Assembly (NCBI GenBank): GCA_963678675.1
Contig: OY783200.1
Location: 18,654,603-18,718,602, forward strand
DNA: 64,000 bases
Direction of reading: 5' to 3'
Origin: Xiphydria camelus
Lineage: Eukaryota; Arthropoda; Insecta; Hymenoptera; Xiphydriidae
Below, in pieces: positions 38,460-48,336 of the stretch. The notes under the pieces were generated by a model. It worked only from the letters and a program-made list of their open reading frames with translations, was not told the origin of the DNA and ran no database searches. Numbering within the stretch: the stretch's first letter is position 1; each line of letters starts with the position of its first letter. A program made the position numbers and the translations under genes.

Positions 38460-39280
38460 TCGGAGACGTGATTAGAATTCCGTGTGCAAATTTTTCCGAG
38501 CGTTAGCTAGGGCTAAGGTTATTTTCCCTGATAATATCTTGGCCCTAGTTAGGATACTCGTCCTGGACCATTAAAGGGAGGTCGCACTTTTCAGAAAAGT
38601 GCCCATATAGGCCGTCCTTACTTAGGTCAATATAGAAAATACCCTGATTTAGCCCTGTGTAGAAATTCTTTTGGGGTTCTAATAATGGCCTGATCATTTG
38701 GGTTCATTCATAATCAGGCCCTCATGAGGAAAAATAATGAAAGCCCTAAGAGGCATATGTGAAAAAAATCAGCTTGGGCTCGAACCTCTGACGTTGGGAA
38801 CCTGATTATTTTAACTTTTCTTTCATTATTTTATTTACGTTTTTTAGTTGGTTTATGGTTATGGTGAAATGATAGATAACGATGTTGCAGACGCTGAGAA
38901 TGGCGTGACTTGATGAACTCCTAAATATTCCTTATAGAAGTCAATGACAAACCTGTAACAAAACTAACACATCTAACCACATGACTAATCATGTACCTTG
39001 TGATTTGATAAATCGAAGTTTTACTAATATATAACTTACATTTGAACATTTCCAGATGACTGTTTTTAAAATTATTTTATATCAAAAGAATATTGTTTCA
39101 CGTATTATATTATATAATTTTTGAATCACATATAATTGAATTATACATATTATGAATAATTATTGATAATTATGGATACATATTGAAAATAATTTTCTAA
39201 TTGGACTCTCGGGAATTTGAACTCGGGTGTTCAATGTAGGAGACTGAAGACTCGACCACGGAACTCAGTGATGTTGAAAT
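38460..39280 (-). repeat. Repeat with tRNA-like (pol III B-box) sequences
   Basis: On the minus strand 38793-38770 contains a B-box-like GAGGTTCGAGCCC followed within 10 bases by a T7 run. A second tRNA-like stretch (about 39275-39195, minus) has an A-box-like GAGTTCCGTGGTCGAGTC and a B-box-like GAGTTCAAATTCCC about 40 bases later. They look like degenerate tRNA-derived SINE heads. No full cloverleaf is seen. Confidence 0.35.
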
Positions 39281-39429
39281 TTGTAGTTACTTTATTCGTG
39301 GGAAGTGGTATTGGATAACCTCGGCCCAATAACAAAGTTATATTCCATATCAAATGACCTGTATTGTGAATAAAAACTTGTAAACTTGTTAATTAACTTA
39401 CTAGTATTACTCTTCCACTACATCGAGAA

Positions 39430-39890
39430 AGCCTTGACGAAATTATCGTGGAATCTCGTTCAAAGCCTATCTTTCCAGCTAAAATTATCGTTGATGCATA
39501 GATAATGTTCACGTAGGCCTTATATGAGTACCATATACATATGATTATTATTAATGGAGAAAACCCGAATAAAGTTACTGTGGATACCCAGCTGAAACCT
39601 ACTTTGGCCTCGTATGGACATTATCGGGGACAATCCGGATAACATTTTCGCGGATGCTTACATAAATAAAATCATATGGACCCTATAGGGGCATTAACGG
39701 GAGAAGCCTGGATTTTATTATGGATGCCCAGCTAAAACCTATATTGGCCCCGTATGGGCATTAACGGGGATAACCTCGATAACATTATCGTGGATGCCAA
39801 AATGAAGCCCGTATGGGCCTTATATTGGCATTAACGAGGATATTCATGTAGTAGATGTCCGGTTAACGCTTATACGGAGCCTTCATGTTC
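39430..39890 (+). repeat. Diverged tandem repeat, about 90-bp units
   Basis: Four to five units share GGCATTAACGGGGATAA, CCTGGATAACATTATCG, TGGATGCCCAGCTAAAACCT and ATTGGCCCCGTATGG in the same order. The best-preserved units lie between 39580 and 39850. Non-coding. Confidence 0.6.
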
Positions 39891-40478
39891 TCCAGGCCGC
39901 CCTAATAATTTTCCACATGGGATCTACTCATTTTTACTCTTCCTTTTTCTTGCGATTCGAAAACAATTTTCTTGTATTGGAATAAACCTGAATCTAATTA
40001 TTCCATCCATTTTTTAAAAGTAACTGTAAGAGATAATTAATGCGCTTTCCGTGAGTTTGCACGGGGCCAATACCAGCCATACCGTGACTTTTTCGAGAAC
40101 CGAGGCATTCCGAATTGCTTTTCCCTCCTGCGGGACACACCGCAAATGGAACACACGGACTTCATATCAAGACTCGGGGTTAGAGAGACAGGCACTCGAG
40201 GCGGTGAAGTGCTCCGTGTATGATGCGCGTGCTACGTTGAGCCTGCGATAAGCTGACGAGCCCCCTGCGAAATCCTGGAAGTCGAGTGGTGAGCGTATGT
40301 CGGACCGCGTGCATTCTTGAAAGCTGATAGCGGGAGATAGGTATGTTGCGTTATAAGAAATCATCTTTCACTTTATGTGAGAATGAAAGTGGATTTGTAT
40401 AATATGAGACTATTATATATTTAGAATGCGTTAAATAATGGAATCTAATGCGTTAAATGCACCAAGAAAATTGAATAT

Positions 40479-40745
40479 ACACTGAGATAAATAATTGCTG
40501 GTAATAAAAAAATGTTTTCTTCAATGAAAAACATAATATAATTCCAGGATCAAGCCATAGTTTTCTTCGAGTAAAAATATTTGATCATTTTCTTCACGCG
40601 GGGAGAACCTCTCGTCTCAATGAAGGTATTCTTCGATCAAGTATATATGTATATGTATAGGTATTTTTCGACCAAAAATTTGTATTCTTAAACATCTTTA
40701 AAATAATGTATTCTTGATTTATGAAATTATTCTCTTTCCGAGTGT
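40479..40745. mobile_element. Probable short MITE with ACACTGAGA-type ends
   Basis: It begins ACACTGAGATAAATAATT and ends with the approximate inverse GAAATTATTCTCTTTCCGAG-TGT. The ends match the style of the 17.8-kb and 54.4-kb MITEs. The interior is AT-rich with TTCTTCGA repeats and no frame. Confidence 0.4.
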
Positions 40746-42377
40746 GCTTTTCTCAAAAAGGGTTATGTTTCTAGATATATAATTTTCTAATTGTGATATT
40801 TGTTGATAGTTATAATTAACATGTTTTATTATATTGCCCTTCATATTTGATGTATCATGTAATGTGTCTGTAATTTGTCAAAATTATACTGTACTTAATT
40901 TTTAGACATCTTTTGGAATACATTCATTTTTCGAGTGGCTGAAGTGGCGTGGAATGCCTCATATTCGCTGTGTGCATAAACATGATAGGGAATTTAAAAA
41001 ATGATGCCCCAGCATTTAAAGAGTGGCACAATTCGTAACTTCCTCTCCTATTGTCGAGTGAATCAACGTATACATTTCGTACGAAAATTGCAGAGAGACG
41101 AGATAAATACGATGTTATTTAAATTATTAATGAATAAATAACTATCACAGATAAGTATTATGGCAAATTTTACCTGCAGAACACAATCTATAAGTGAAGT
41201 AGCTAGTCTTAGGTACATGTGAAAAATCCACTATAATCAAAAGATAGCCTGAAAGTATTTCAGACAAGAACAGAAATATGTCTGATTTTAAAAGTAGAAA
41301 ATCAATATTTAAAAAGTAGAAATGTGTAATTATTTGGATACAAAAGTTATATTTATATACTTATACTTGTTTCTAATTGTACTTTATACGGATTCAATGT
41401 TACCACCACATGATGTTTGACGTACCATACTACATCTAATCGAGTTCAGTAAATTTTGGTCTGAAACTGCTTTGACTCTAATTGTATGTAAAATGGCTAG
41501 AGCTTTACCTTTCACAATAGTTTGCCAGTGAAAATCAATTGAATGTATTGCTGCTTTAAAAAGTCCGTTCTTAAGATACAATATTCATAATTTTAATATC
41601 TTTCTTATTGCACATTCAAAAGTTTCGACTAGTAAGTTCCTGGACTGGCCACTGATAGCGCTACTTGCTTTCATGCACATAACAAATAAACATGCAGGTG
41701 TTCTACATAAGCTGAGCTACAAGCTCGTGATTAGTTGTGCGATTTACGTGACTTCGAATTCGAGCAAACGGGGCAAGCGGATCTCCAAGTAGAAACTGAT
41801 TACGAGGGCTTCCATCCGGTCTCGTGTGAACCGGGAGATCCCTGGCTGAAAGCGACAGAGTCAATCGAAGACATCCTACATTGATTAACTCGCGAATCAA
41901 GCTTCGCTCGACTCGAGTGAGCTTGGATCGTCTGTTTACTCCGACGAAAGGCGATGCATCCTGCACACCTTCCTCAAGCTCACGTTTGCCTTCCGGCGGT
42001 GTCCATCTATTAGAATGGAATTAGAGTTGCTTATTTGTTCCGGACTTCTTAAGAATTGACGCCAATCGATACCCGCATGAGAAAACCTCGTAAATCCAAT
42101 TCGATCTTGAAATAAAGACGAATACTTCGTATATTCACATTAAATTGGAAAAAAGTCATAAAACAGTAAATTCTCTTAAATATCATTAACTACTTCTTTA
42201 CTTACAACCACCAATATACCACTGATATCAGAATTATTTCTATGAAAATAACCGAAAAAAAAACAGTTTTTTGTTGGCTCTCCTGAAAACTTTCTCATTT
42301 TGGAGTTACGAGGTTTTCTCATGAGGGTATCACAATGTAAGCCATGGTACAGATTTAACTGTTTCACGTGAATTGCT
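40746..42377. other. Intergenic DNA
   Basis: AT-rich, with one GC-richer patch at 41740-42000 whose minus-strand frame shows no domain. The missing 3' end of the neighbouring mariner was searched for here and not found. Confidence 0.4.
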
Positions 42378-43495
42378 TTAGATACCAGATACCTTCTGCC
42401 AACTTTCGGGCAGCTTGCGAATGCCTTGATGGTAGAAGCTCACCGGTTTGGAGGCGATAAAATCATTAACGTATTTTTGTACGTCTTCGAGTGTTTTGGA
42501 ATGTGTATCAGCCAAGATCCCAGCCTAAGGCAATGCTATGGTCCTGAGTCATTTTTGCAACATGTGGTCGAGCGTTGTCATGAAGCAGGATTACTTTACA
42601 AGATCCTTGGCCAGTAAATGGCCTCTTTTCTTCTGACGCATCGCTCAAATTGATCAGTTGTTGTTGGTAGCGATCTGCCGTGATTATTTCACCCGGTTGT
42701 AACAACTCGTAGTATAAAAAACCTTTCGAATCCCACCAAATGCAAAGCAAAACTTTCTTGGCGTTGATATTGGTCTCTGGCGTCTATGTCGAAGGTTGAG
42801 CAGGGAAGACCCATGATTTTTTACGTTTTGGGTTATCGTAAGGAATCCACTTTCCATCGCCTGCAATGATTTTGTGTAGACAATCCTTTTTCCAGAACTT
42901 CGAAATCAAAGTGAGTGCGGTGTTACGTCGCCGATTTTTTTTGCCTTCGCACAGTTTATGCGAAACCCATCTACCTTTCTTCTGAAGCTTTCCCATTGCA
43001 TATAAGTATATGGAAATGGCTTGCCGCGTAACGCTAAGCTACTTTGCAAGCTCCTTTTCAGTTTGTGCAGAGTTTATATTCAGCAATACTCGCAGTTCGT
43101 CCGTTTCAATTTTTTGAGGCCGCCCAGCACGCGGTTTATCTGTAAGACTGAAATCTCCTTGATGAAACTTTTGAAACCACCTTTTACATGTAGCATGACT
43201 TACGGCGTATTCTCCATATGCAGCATGAATCATTTCAATGGCTTCTGCAGCATTTTTTTTTCAGATGAAACACGAAGTGGGTAAAAAATCGAATATGCTC
43301 TTTCGTTATTAACATCGTGAATACTACTAATTTTTGATGTTATATGTATCAAATACCAAACCATATGACACTTTAAATAGCTGTATGTCGACGCTTTAAA
43401 ATCGTAAAAGGGCGAGAATATAAAATAAATTTTAAATTTTATAATAGTTCGGTTGTATGAAGTCTAAAGTTCTCAGAACTTTTTTGCTCACCTAA
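42378..43495 (-). pseudogene. Dead mariner transposase copy
   Basis: Mariner transposases cut and paste DNA at TA dinucleotides using a D,D34D catalytic triad. Starting at the ATG 43315, the minus strand gives the N-terminal KEHIRFF..FHLKK segment, a frameshift in an A-run, then AAEAIEMIHAAYGEY and the helix-turn-helix linker KPRAGRP. There is a TAG stop at 43038, then RWVSHKLCEG and DGKWIPYDNPKRKKSWV (first Asp region), a second in-frame TAG at 42783, then [10 protein letters not shown] and the HDNARPHVA motif with the second Asp. The third-Asp SPDLAPSDY block is missing: a deletion joins directly to the C-terminal LEDVQKYVNDFIASKP and FYHQGIRKLPESWQK parts, ending at a TAA at 42378. A probable 5' end TTAGGTGAGCAAAAAAGTTC lies at 43495-43476; the other end was not found. 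Clearly inactive. Confidence 0.9.
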
Positions 43496-45277
43496 TGGAT
43501 CGAAACTTTTATTGCAAATGTGTTATAATTTGTTAGTCAGTCTTTATAATTATTGTTTCTCTCATTCAGAGGCACGAATACTTTTAATATTGATATTTTT
43601 GGAGTTAATGTAACTATTTTCAGAAGATGTTTCAGCGTAAAATCTCCATTACACAGCCGAAAAATTCTTCCTTTTCTCATAAATGTCTAATAGGAATTTA
43701 AATGTTCTGCTGTAGTCGAGCTTGAAGGTTTTAAAGTCCTACTATTTTCTAGCGATTTTTCAGATTTTATCAACAAAGATTATATTAAAAATGAAGGAAA
43801 CCTCTCTTATCAACGAAAGTATGGCTACCGATTAGAATCTGAAAAAGGCTTTTTTATTTACAAGCTGCTTATTGTCAATGGAAAAGTCCCCATTTCTTCA
43901 CGATCAAAGAAATCCTGAATACTCCAATAGCAGTGAAACTGAAATATCGTAGAAAGGGAAATACCCTTCGTACAACCTTCTCCCAGGCGTTATTTACCTA
44001 TATTTTTCCCTATAGCAGCAGCCCACCAAACTGAATTCGCAAAAAGTCACCAATTCAACATCAAAATCCATATCGGCCATCTTCAATATCCGGAATACTA
44101 CGCGACAACCATTCCCAACGTTACCACTGAACTCGCACCCCTAAAAGACATCAACGGAGACCCCAAACGAGGTAAATACCAAACCTACTCGCCGAGTACT
44201 CACATCGCTGTCCCACGAAAAAGCCTCGTACAAGACTTAATCTGAACTTTCGGCTCGGGACACCTATCACCATCCCTGTATATCTCTGCATCCCGCAAGA
44301 CAGAGAAAAAGCGAGGGATAAGACAGAGATAGACGAAAACAAAGCACGAGAGAGAAAGATACATAGCTAACTCTTGCGGAGGTCCGCGCGGCGGTCGACA
44401 GCGGTTTAACGATCTGACAAGGTTCCCCGATACCCGCCCCCACGCCCCGACATGCAATATAAATTTATATCGTCTAGACCGGATAAGGCTAAGCAGCCGG
44501 GGCTGCCCCGAAAGTCCCGACGCCTTTTTACTTATCGAATGGACCTTCGGATTTCGCGTAATTTAAGGCGTGACGCGTCGAGGTGGATCTTTTCGACGAA
44601 GTAAGGAAGGGGAAGGGGAGGGCTCATCAACAGTCCCTTCTTCCCATTCTTTCTGCGTCTTCCGGAAGAATCTCGACGTACGAGTGGGGTATCCCCCACG
44701 GAAAAGTTACACCCCTTTGAAAATTGAAACACTAAAAATACTCTTGACTTCAAAAAGCCCAACAAAAATTGCACGCCGCGTTTCACCGGCTCTACTGTTC
44801 CCAAAAAAGTACCTTCGGAAATGTATCCACTCCAAATTGTATCGATAATAACCCCGGCAAAAATTGAACGCCGTATTTATCCTGTCTCCCCCTAAAGGTA
44901 TTGATATTCGAATGTAGTGCCAAGTACTTACTTGCTAATTGTGGGTCGTAATTCTCAGGATGGGCAAGGTATATACTACATGGTGGATATATATGGTTCT
45001 AATTTTTCATCATTATTAACTTTGAACACACATATCAGTTATATAAAAATCTACTACAAACTGATTTCCTTTTTTTAAGGTCACGTAGAATGTGTAACAA
45101 AATCTATAACAGAATCGGGGTCGTAACCCGGAATTTTTGGTATCGCTTGACTTCGAAAACAACATAATATACGGAGAAAATATTCCAGTTGAAATTACGA
45201 TGCTGCTACAGTCTTTTATCATATCTAGCACCCCTTGAGGGGCTCATACTGATACTCCATTCATATTTACTGGTGAG
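43496..45277. other. Intergenic DNA, GC-richer at 44100-44700
   Basis: Frames at 44151-44848 overlap on both strands and lack domains. No repeat ends are recognised. Confidence 0.4.
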
Positions 45278-45279
45278 TA

Positions 45280-46200
45280 GGGTAAAGCGAGGAGAGATGG
45301 CACAGTAGGAGAGACGGACCACCAGCGATATCTTTTGCATCGTGGCAACAAGGCCCGATCCAATCACGTTGACATAGCCGCAGTTAACAGTCGTGCTTTT
45401 AAATCCGTTTCTGCTGTTGTTTGTCATTGTTTTTGACTACGCTAAAAATTTTTCTGAGGTTATTTTGTTCGTCAATTAAATCACTTTAAGGTAAATTTTA
45501 GCCTAATGTAGTGCAAAGTACTGGTAAGACGGGTTTTCTGGTGGACACCTAACCTTAAAACAGGCGTGTATATAGTTTCGTTTAGTAAATATTGTCCGGT
45601 CCATCTCTCCTAAGCTTTTAGGAGAGATGGACCAGCATTTGCGAGGAGAGATGGACTAAGGCTTTAGGTATGATTTCAGAAAAATGCCCAACAAGTGCAA
45701 GCAAAAACTGAACACACCTCCAAGGACTACATGGTCTGCGGATTATTTATACCTGGCAATAACATTTTAACATTTTAGCGATATGGAAAATGAATGCGTC
45801 GGGTGCAACGAAGATTATCGGCAAACCAAGAAAAAGGATGACTGGCTTAATTGCGAATTGTGTTTGAAATGGCTGCACGACGACTGCACATCTTATGAAA
45901 ACATTTGTCAAACGTACGGCATTAAAGCAATCAAGAAAAAGCGTTAAAAGTTAATAGTCCATCTATCCTACCCCTAATGGTCCAACTCTCCTACACTAAG
46001 TAGGACAGATGGACCAATTTAGTATTTTACTTTTTTCTTTTTGGTGTCATTATGATAAGTGTTTTGTGTTTTTCAACTATACCAAAAGTACGCTAAAGTT
46101 ATTGTTAGTTTTCTGTATTACTTGGTATTTTTTAATTTTTCGTTAATAAGAAAATATTTTAAATTTTGTAAAACGTGTGCCATCTCTCCTCGCTTTACCC
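45280..46200 (+). mobile_element. Internally deleted pogo-like element
   Basis: The ends are perfect 25-bp-scale inverted repeats (GGGTAAAGCGAGGAGAGATG and complement) flanked by TA (45278-45279 and 46201-46202), as in the Tc1/mariner/pogo superfamily. Subterminal GGAGAGATGGACC words recur in both orientations, including a hairpin at about 45600-45645. The plus strand keeps the transposase start (45684-45770: KCKQKLNTPPRTTWSADY, typical of pogo-like N-termini) and, in the same frame after a stop, its C-terminal finger (45783-45947). The catalytic core is deleted. Total 921 bp. Confidence 0.85.
45783..45947 (+). pseudogene. C-terminal PHD-like finger remnant of pogo-like transposase
   Basis: A 54-codon frame with C5, C8, C24, C27, H32, C35 and C42 in a C-x2-C...W..C-x2-C..W-x-H-x2-C arrangement (DDWLNCELCLKWLHDDC). 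A PHD-like finger of this kind closes many insect pogo/Tigger-type transposases. The cysteine expected after C42 is replaced (QTYG rather than a Cys-x2-Cys end). The ATG is probably not a real start: the segment lies downstream of an internal deletion in the element. Confidence 0.7.
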
Positions 46201-46282
46201 TATCATAATTTTCATATCGGAAGAGATCGCGATACATTGTTTCACAAAATTTAATATTCGCCGCAAAGATTTTACTGAATTT

Positions 46283-46512
46283 AGCATCGTAAAATTGGGT
46301 ATCTGGAAAAAGAAAAATGTACGTGGCCCAGCTTCATAAAATTGTGTATGTCTAGGATAGGAAAATTTCATGTGAACCAGCATCATAAAATTAAATGTGC
46401 TTGGGAAAAGAAAATTTTACGTGGTCTATAGCATCGTAAAATTGAATATATCTGGGAAAGGAAAATCTGACGTAACCAGAATTGTACAATTAAGTATGTC
46501 TGGGAAATTACG
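46283..46512 (+). repeat. About 49-bp minisatellite upstream of peptide gene A
   Basis: About five units share CATCGTAAAATTG, TATCTGGGAAA, GGAAAAT and ACGTG.CCA. The same unit type recurs as two copies at 47452-47516, showing that it belongs to the duplicated block containing the peptide gene. Confidence 0.7.
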
Positions 46513-46675
46513 AAAGCTTCTTGTATGAGCTCATGACTTTGTATATTCCTTCAGGCGGTATAATGACGAAGCTTTGTACGAAGGAAAAGAAAAAGTCCAA
46601 GGAAACGATGAAAGTAATGGAATTTATTCTCCGCGTATGCCATTTATTAAACGATGATAATATGTTATTGCTAAT

Positions 46676-46755
46676 AGGTGTACAACTTTGCTTCTGCCGT
46701 TTTTTGCTATCTATTACGTTAGGAAAACGGTGGAAGCAAGCAAAGTTGTACACCT
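46676..46755. repeat. 80-nt hairpin upstream of peptide gene A
   Basis: Left arm AGGTGTACAACTTTGCTT..CCGTTTT pairs with right arm AAAACGG..AAGCAAGCAAAGTTGTACACCT around a 20-nt loop. One bulge of about 4 nt interrupts the stem. It lies about 80 bp upstream of the TATA box. A second copy is at 47683-47760. It could be a small foldback insertion that predates the duplication, or a transcribed hairpin. Confidence 0.75.
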
Positions 46756-46836
46756 AATATAACATTGACATTATTACGTGGTTAGTCCCGATTATACCAT
46801 CTGTTTAAATATGTAAACAATTCATTATTAAAGTAG

Positions 46837-46844
46837 TATATAAA
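46837..46844 (+). promoter_or_regulatory. TATA box of peptide gene A
   Basis: TATATAAA lies 79 bp upstream of the ATG at 46916. The same spacing is kept in copy B (52393 to 52472). The intervening leader is highly conserved between copies. Confidence 0.7.
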
Positions 46845-46915
46845 ACAGTGAGAAATTAGGATATCAACATATTCTACCGAGTCGCATAGTTGTTCGTGGA
46901 GAACACTTTTGCAGG

Positions 46916-47077
46916 ATGAAGTTTCTCGTTTTTTCTATGCTACTGTTGGTGATTTGGACGGTTTATGGTCAGCCGTCGCCGGGATTCAGACCCTGTCCAT
47001 TTAAGTGGTATTGTGCTCCAGGACACCGCTGCGTAGTTGCTGGATCTGTTAACATACCGGTATGCTTGTTGGGATAA
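46916..47077 (+). CDS. Secreted four-cysteine peptide precursor, copy A
   Basis: A 53-residue single-exon precursor. Residues 1-18 form a signal peptide (MKFLVF, hydrophobic LLLVIW core, small residue at VYG). Predicted cleavage leaves Gln19 as N-terminus, which could form pyroglutamate. The mature part has four cysteines at 27, 33, 39 and 50 (C-x5-C-x5-C-x10-C, with CAPGHRC in the middle), enough for two disulfides. It ends in Gly53, a possible C-terminal amidation signal. The start is supported by a TATA box 79 bp upstream and an AATAAA at 47170-47175. I do not recognise the family. Size, secretion, cysteine frame and rapid divergence from copy B suggest a venom, antimicrobial or other defence peptide; this is inference. 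A GTATGC near the end resembles a splice donor, but the stop and poly(A) signal follow closely, so a single exon is preferred. Confidence 0.75.
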   Translation: MKFLVFSMLLLVIWTVYGQPSPGFRPCPFKWYCAPGHRCVVAGSVNIPVCLLG

Positions 47078-47455
47078 GTAATTATGATTCGAAATGTTGA
47101 AGTGTTGCGGTTCGATGCTTTGAAATATTGTAAATGCGTTTTAATATACTAATACAAGCGAAGAAAGGTAATAAAACTTGTAAAATTTATTTCGTCATTG
47201 TTCTTTAACCTGCGACCTTATTACTTTTTTATACTCTAACAAGAGATATGTCTTATTTCATTTTAGTAGAATAAAATAATAATAGATATAGGACGAGTCA
47301 AAGCTAAGACATTCAATATAAATTCAACCTAAATGAGAGAATTATTCATAATTTAATAGAGCAAAGCTTCTGAAAACAGACTATATTGTACGAGTAACAT
47401 ATGTATATAGCTTTTAACGGAGAATTCACATACGAGTATTTTAAACGTATAGGTA

Positions 47456-47767
47456 TATCTGAGAAATGAAAATTTGACGTGACCAGCATTGTAAAATTAA
47501 CTATGTGTGGGAAATTACGAAAGCTTCTTGTATGAGCTCATGACTTTGTATATTCCTTCAGGCGGTATAATGACGAAGCTTTGTACGAAAGAAAAGAAAG
47601 CGTCTAAGGAAACGATAAAAATAATAGAATTTTTTTCTGCGCATGCCATTTATTAAACGATTATAATATCTTATTGCTAATAGCTGTACAACTTTGCTTC
47701 TGCCGTTTTTTGCTATCTATTACGTTAGGAAAACGGCGGAAGCAAGCAAAGTTGTACACGTAATATA
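47456..47767 (+). repeat. Left half of the second tandem-duplication unit
   Basis: It repeats 46447-46763, including the minisatellite end, the TTACGAAAGCTTCTTGTATG block and the hairpin (47683-47760). Copy A of the peptide gene ends just before it, so unit 1 is 46447-47455. The unit is interrupted after 47767 and resumes at about 52307 with the promoter and peptide gene B. Confidence 0.8.
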
Positions 47768-47778
47768 TGAGGGGTATA

Positions 47779-48009
47779 GATGCAAAACCCGCCAAGTCCA
47801 TTGTTGTGAAATTTGAGTTAGAATTGGGAATTTTTTCTTTATAAGTACGTGCATAAGATCGAACATAATTTAGATGCAAATTCCACCTTAAACCGTTAAT
47901 AATATAAGGTAGAAAACACGCTTTTACATGCAAGGCAATAGCCGTCTGTGCATCGGTTTTTCATGTCTCCTGTGAATTGCTATAAATGTGACTTGGCGGG
48001 TTTTGCATC
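47779..48009. mobile_element. 231-bp MITE inside the left end of the composite
   Basis: Perfect inverted ends GATGCAAAACCCGCCAAGTC and complement, flanked by TATA on both sides (47775-47778 and 48010-48013). The undisturbed right end of the composite (52286-52306, inverted) reads GGGGTATAGGCGG straight through, which is the empty site and confirms a TATA target duplication. Confidence 0.85.
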
Positions 48010-48336
48010 TATAGGCGGCGAGCGAATATTGTTTAGCAGCGCCTCTCCTAGGCGAACCGAAACATTTATTACGGGAACTGACCAGAGTCACTTAGGTCGG
48101 GTGTCCACCGGGTCGGGCCGACCAGAATCGCTGAGCCGATCGCTGAGCACTTGAGTATATCTATATATACCCAATCTGTATATCTATATATACCCACACA
48201 ATCTGTATATATACAGGGCTTTAGAAAAGTCTGGAAACGGTCGATTATTCGGTAAAATATACGAGGTATCAAAAAAAGTTAAATACAAAAGTTTTAGGGT
48301 TTTCAAGCGTCTACTAGACAGTTAAAGTTTTAATTA

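Noticed and set aside
46521..46757. 78-codon frame upstream of peptide gene A
   Set aside because: It runs through both arms of the hairpin, and the duplicate at 47535-47768 breaks the frame, so it is not maintained as protein.
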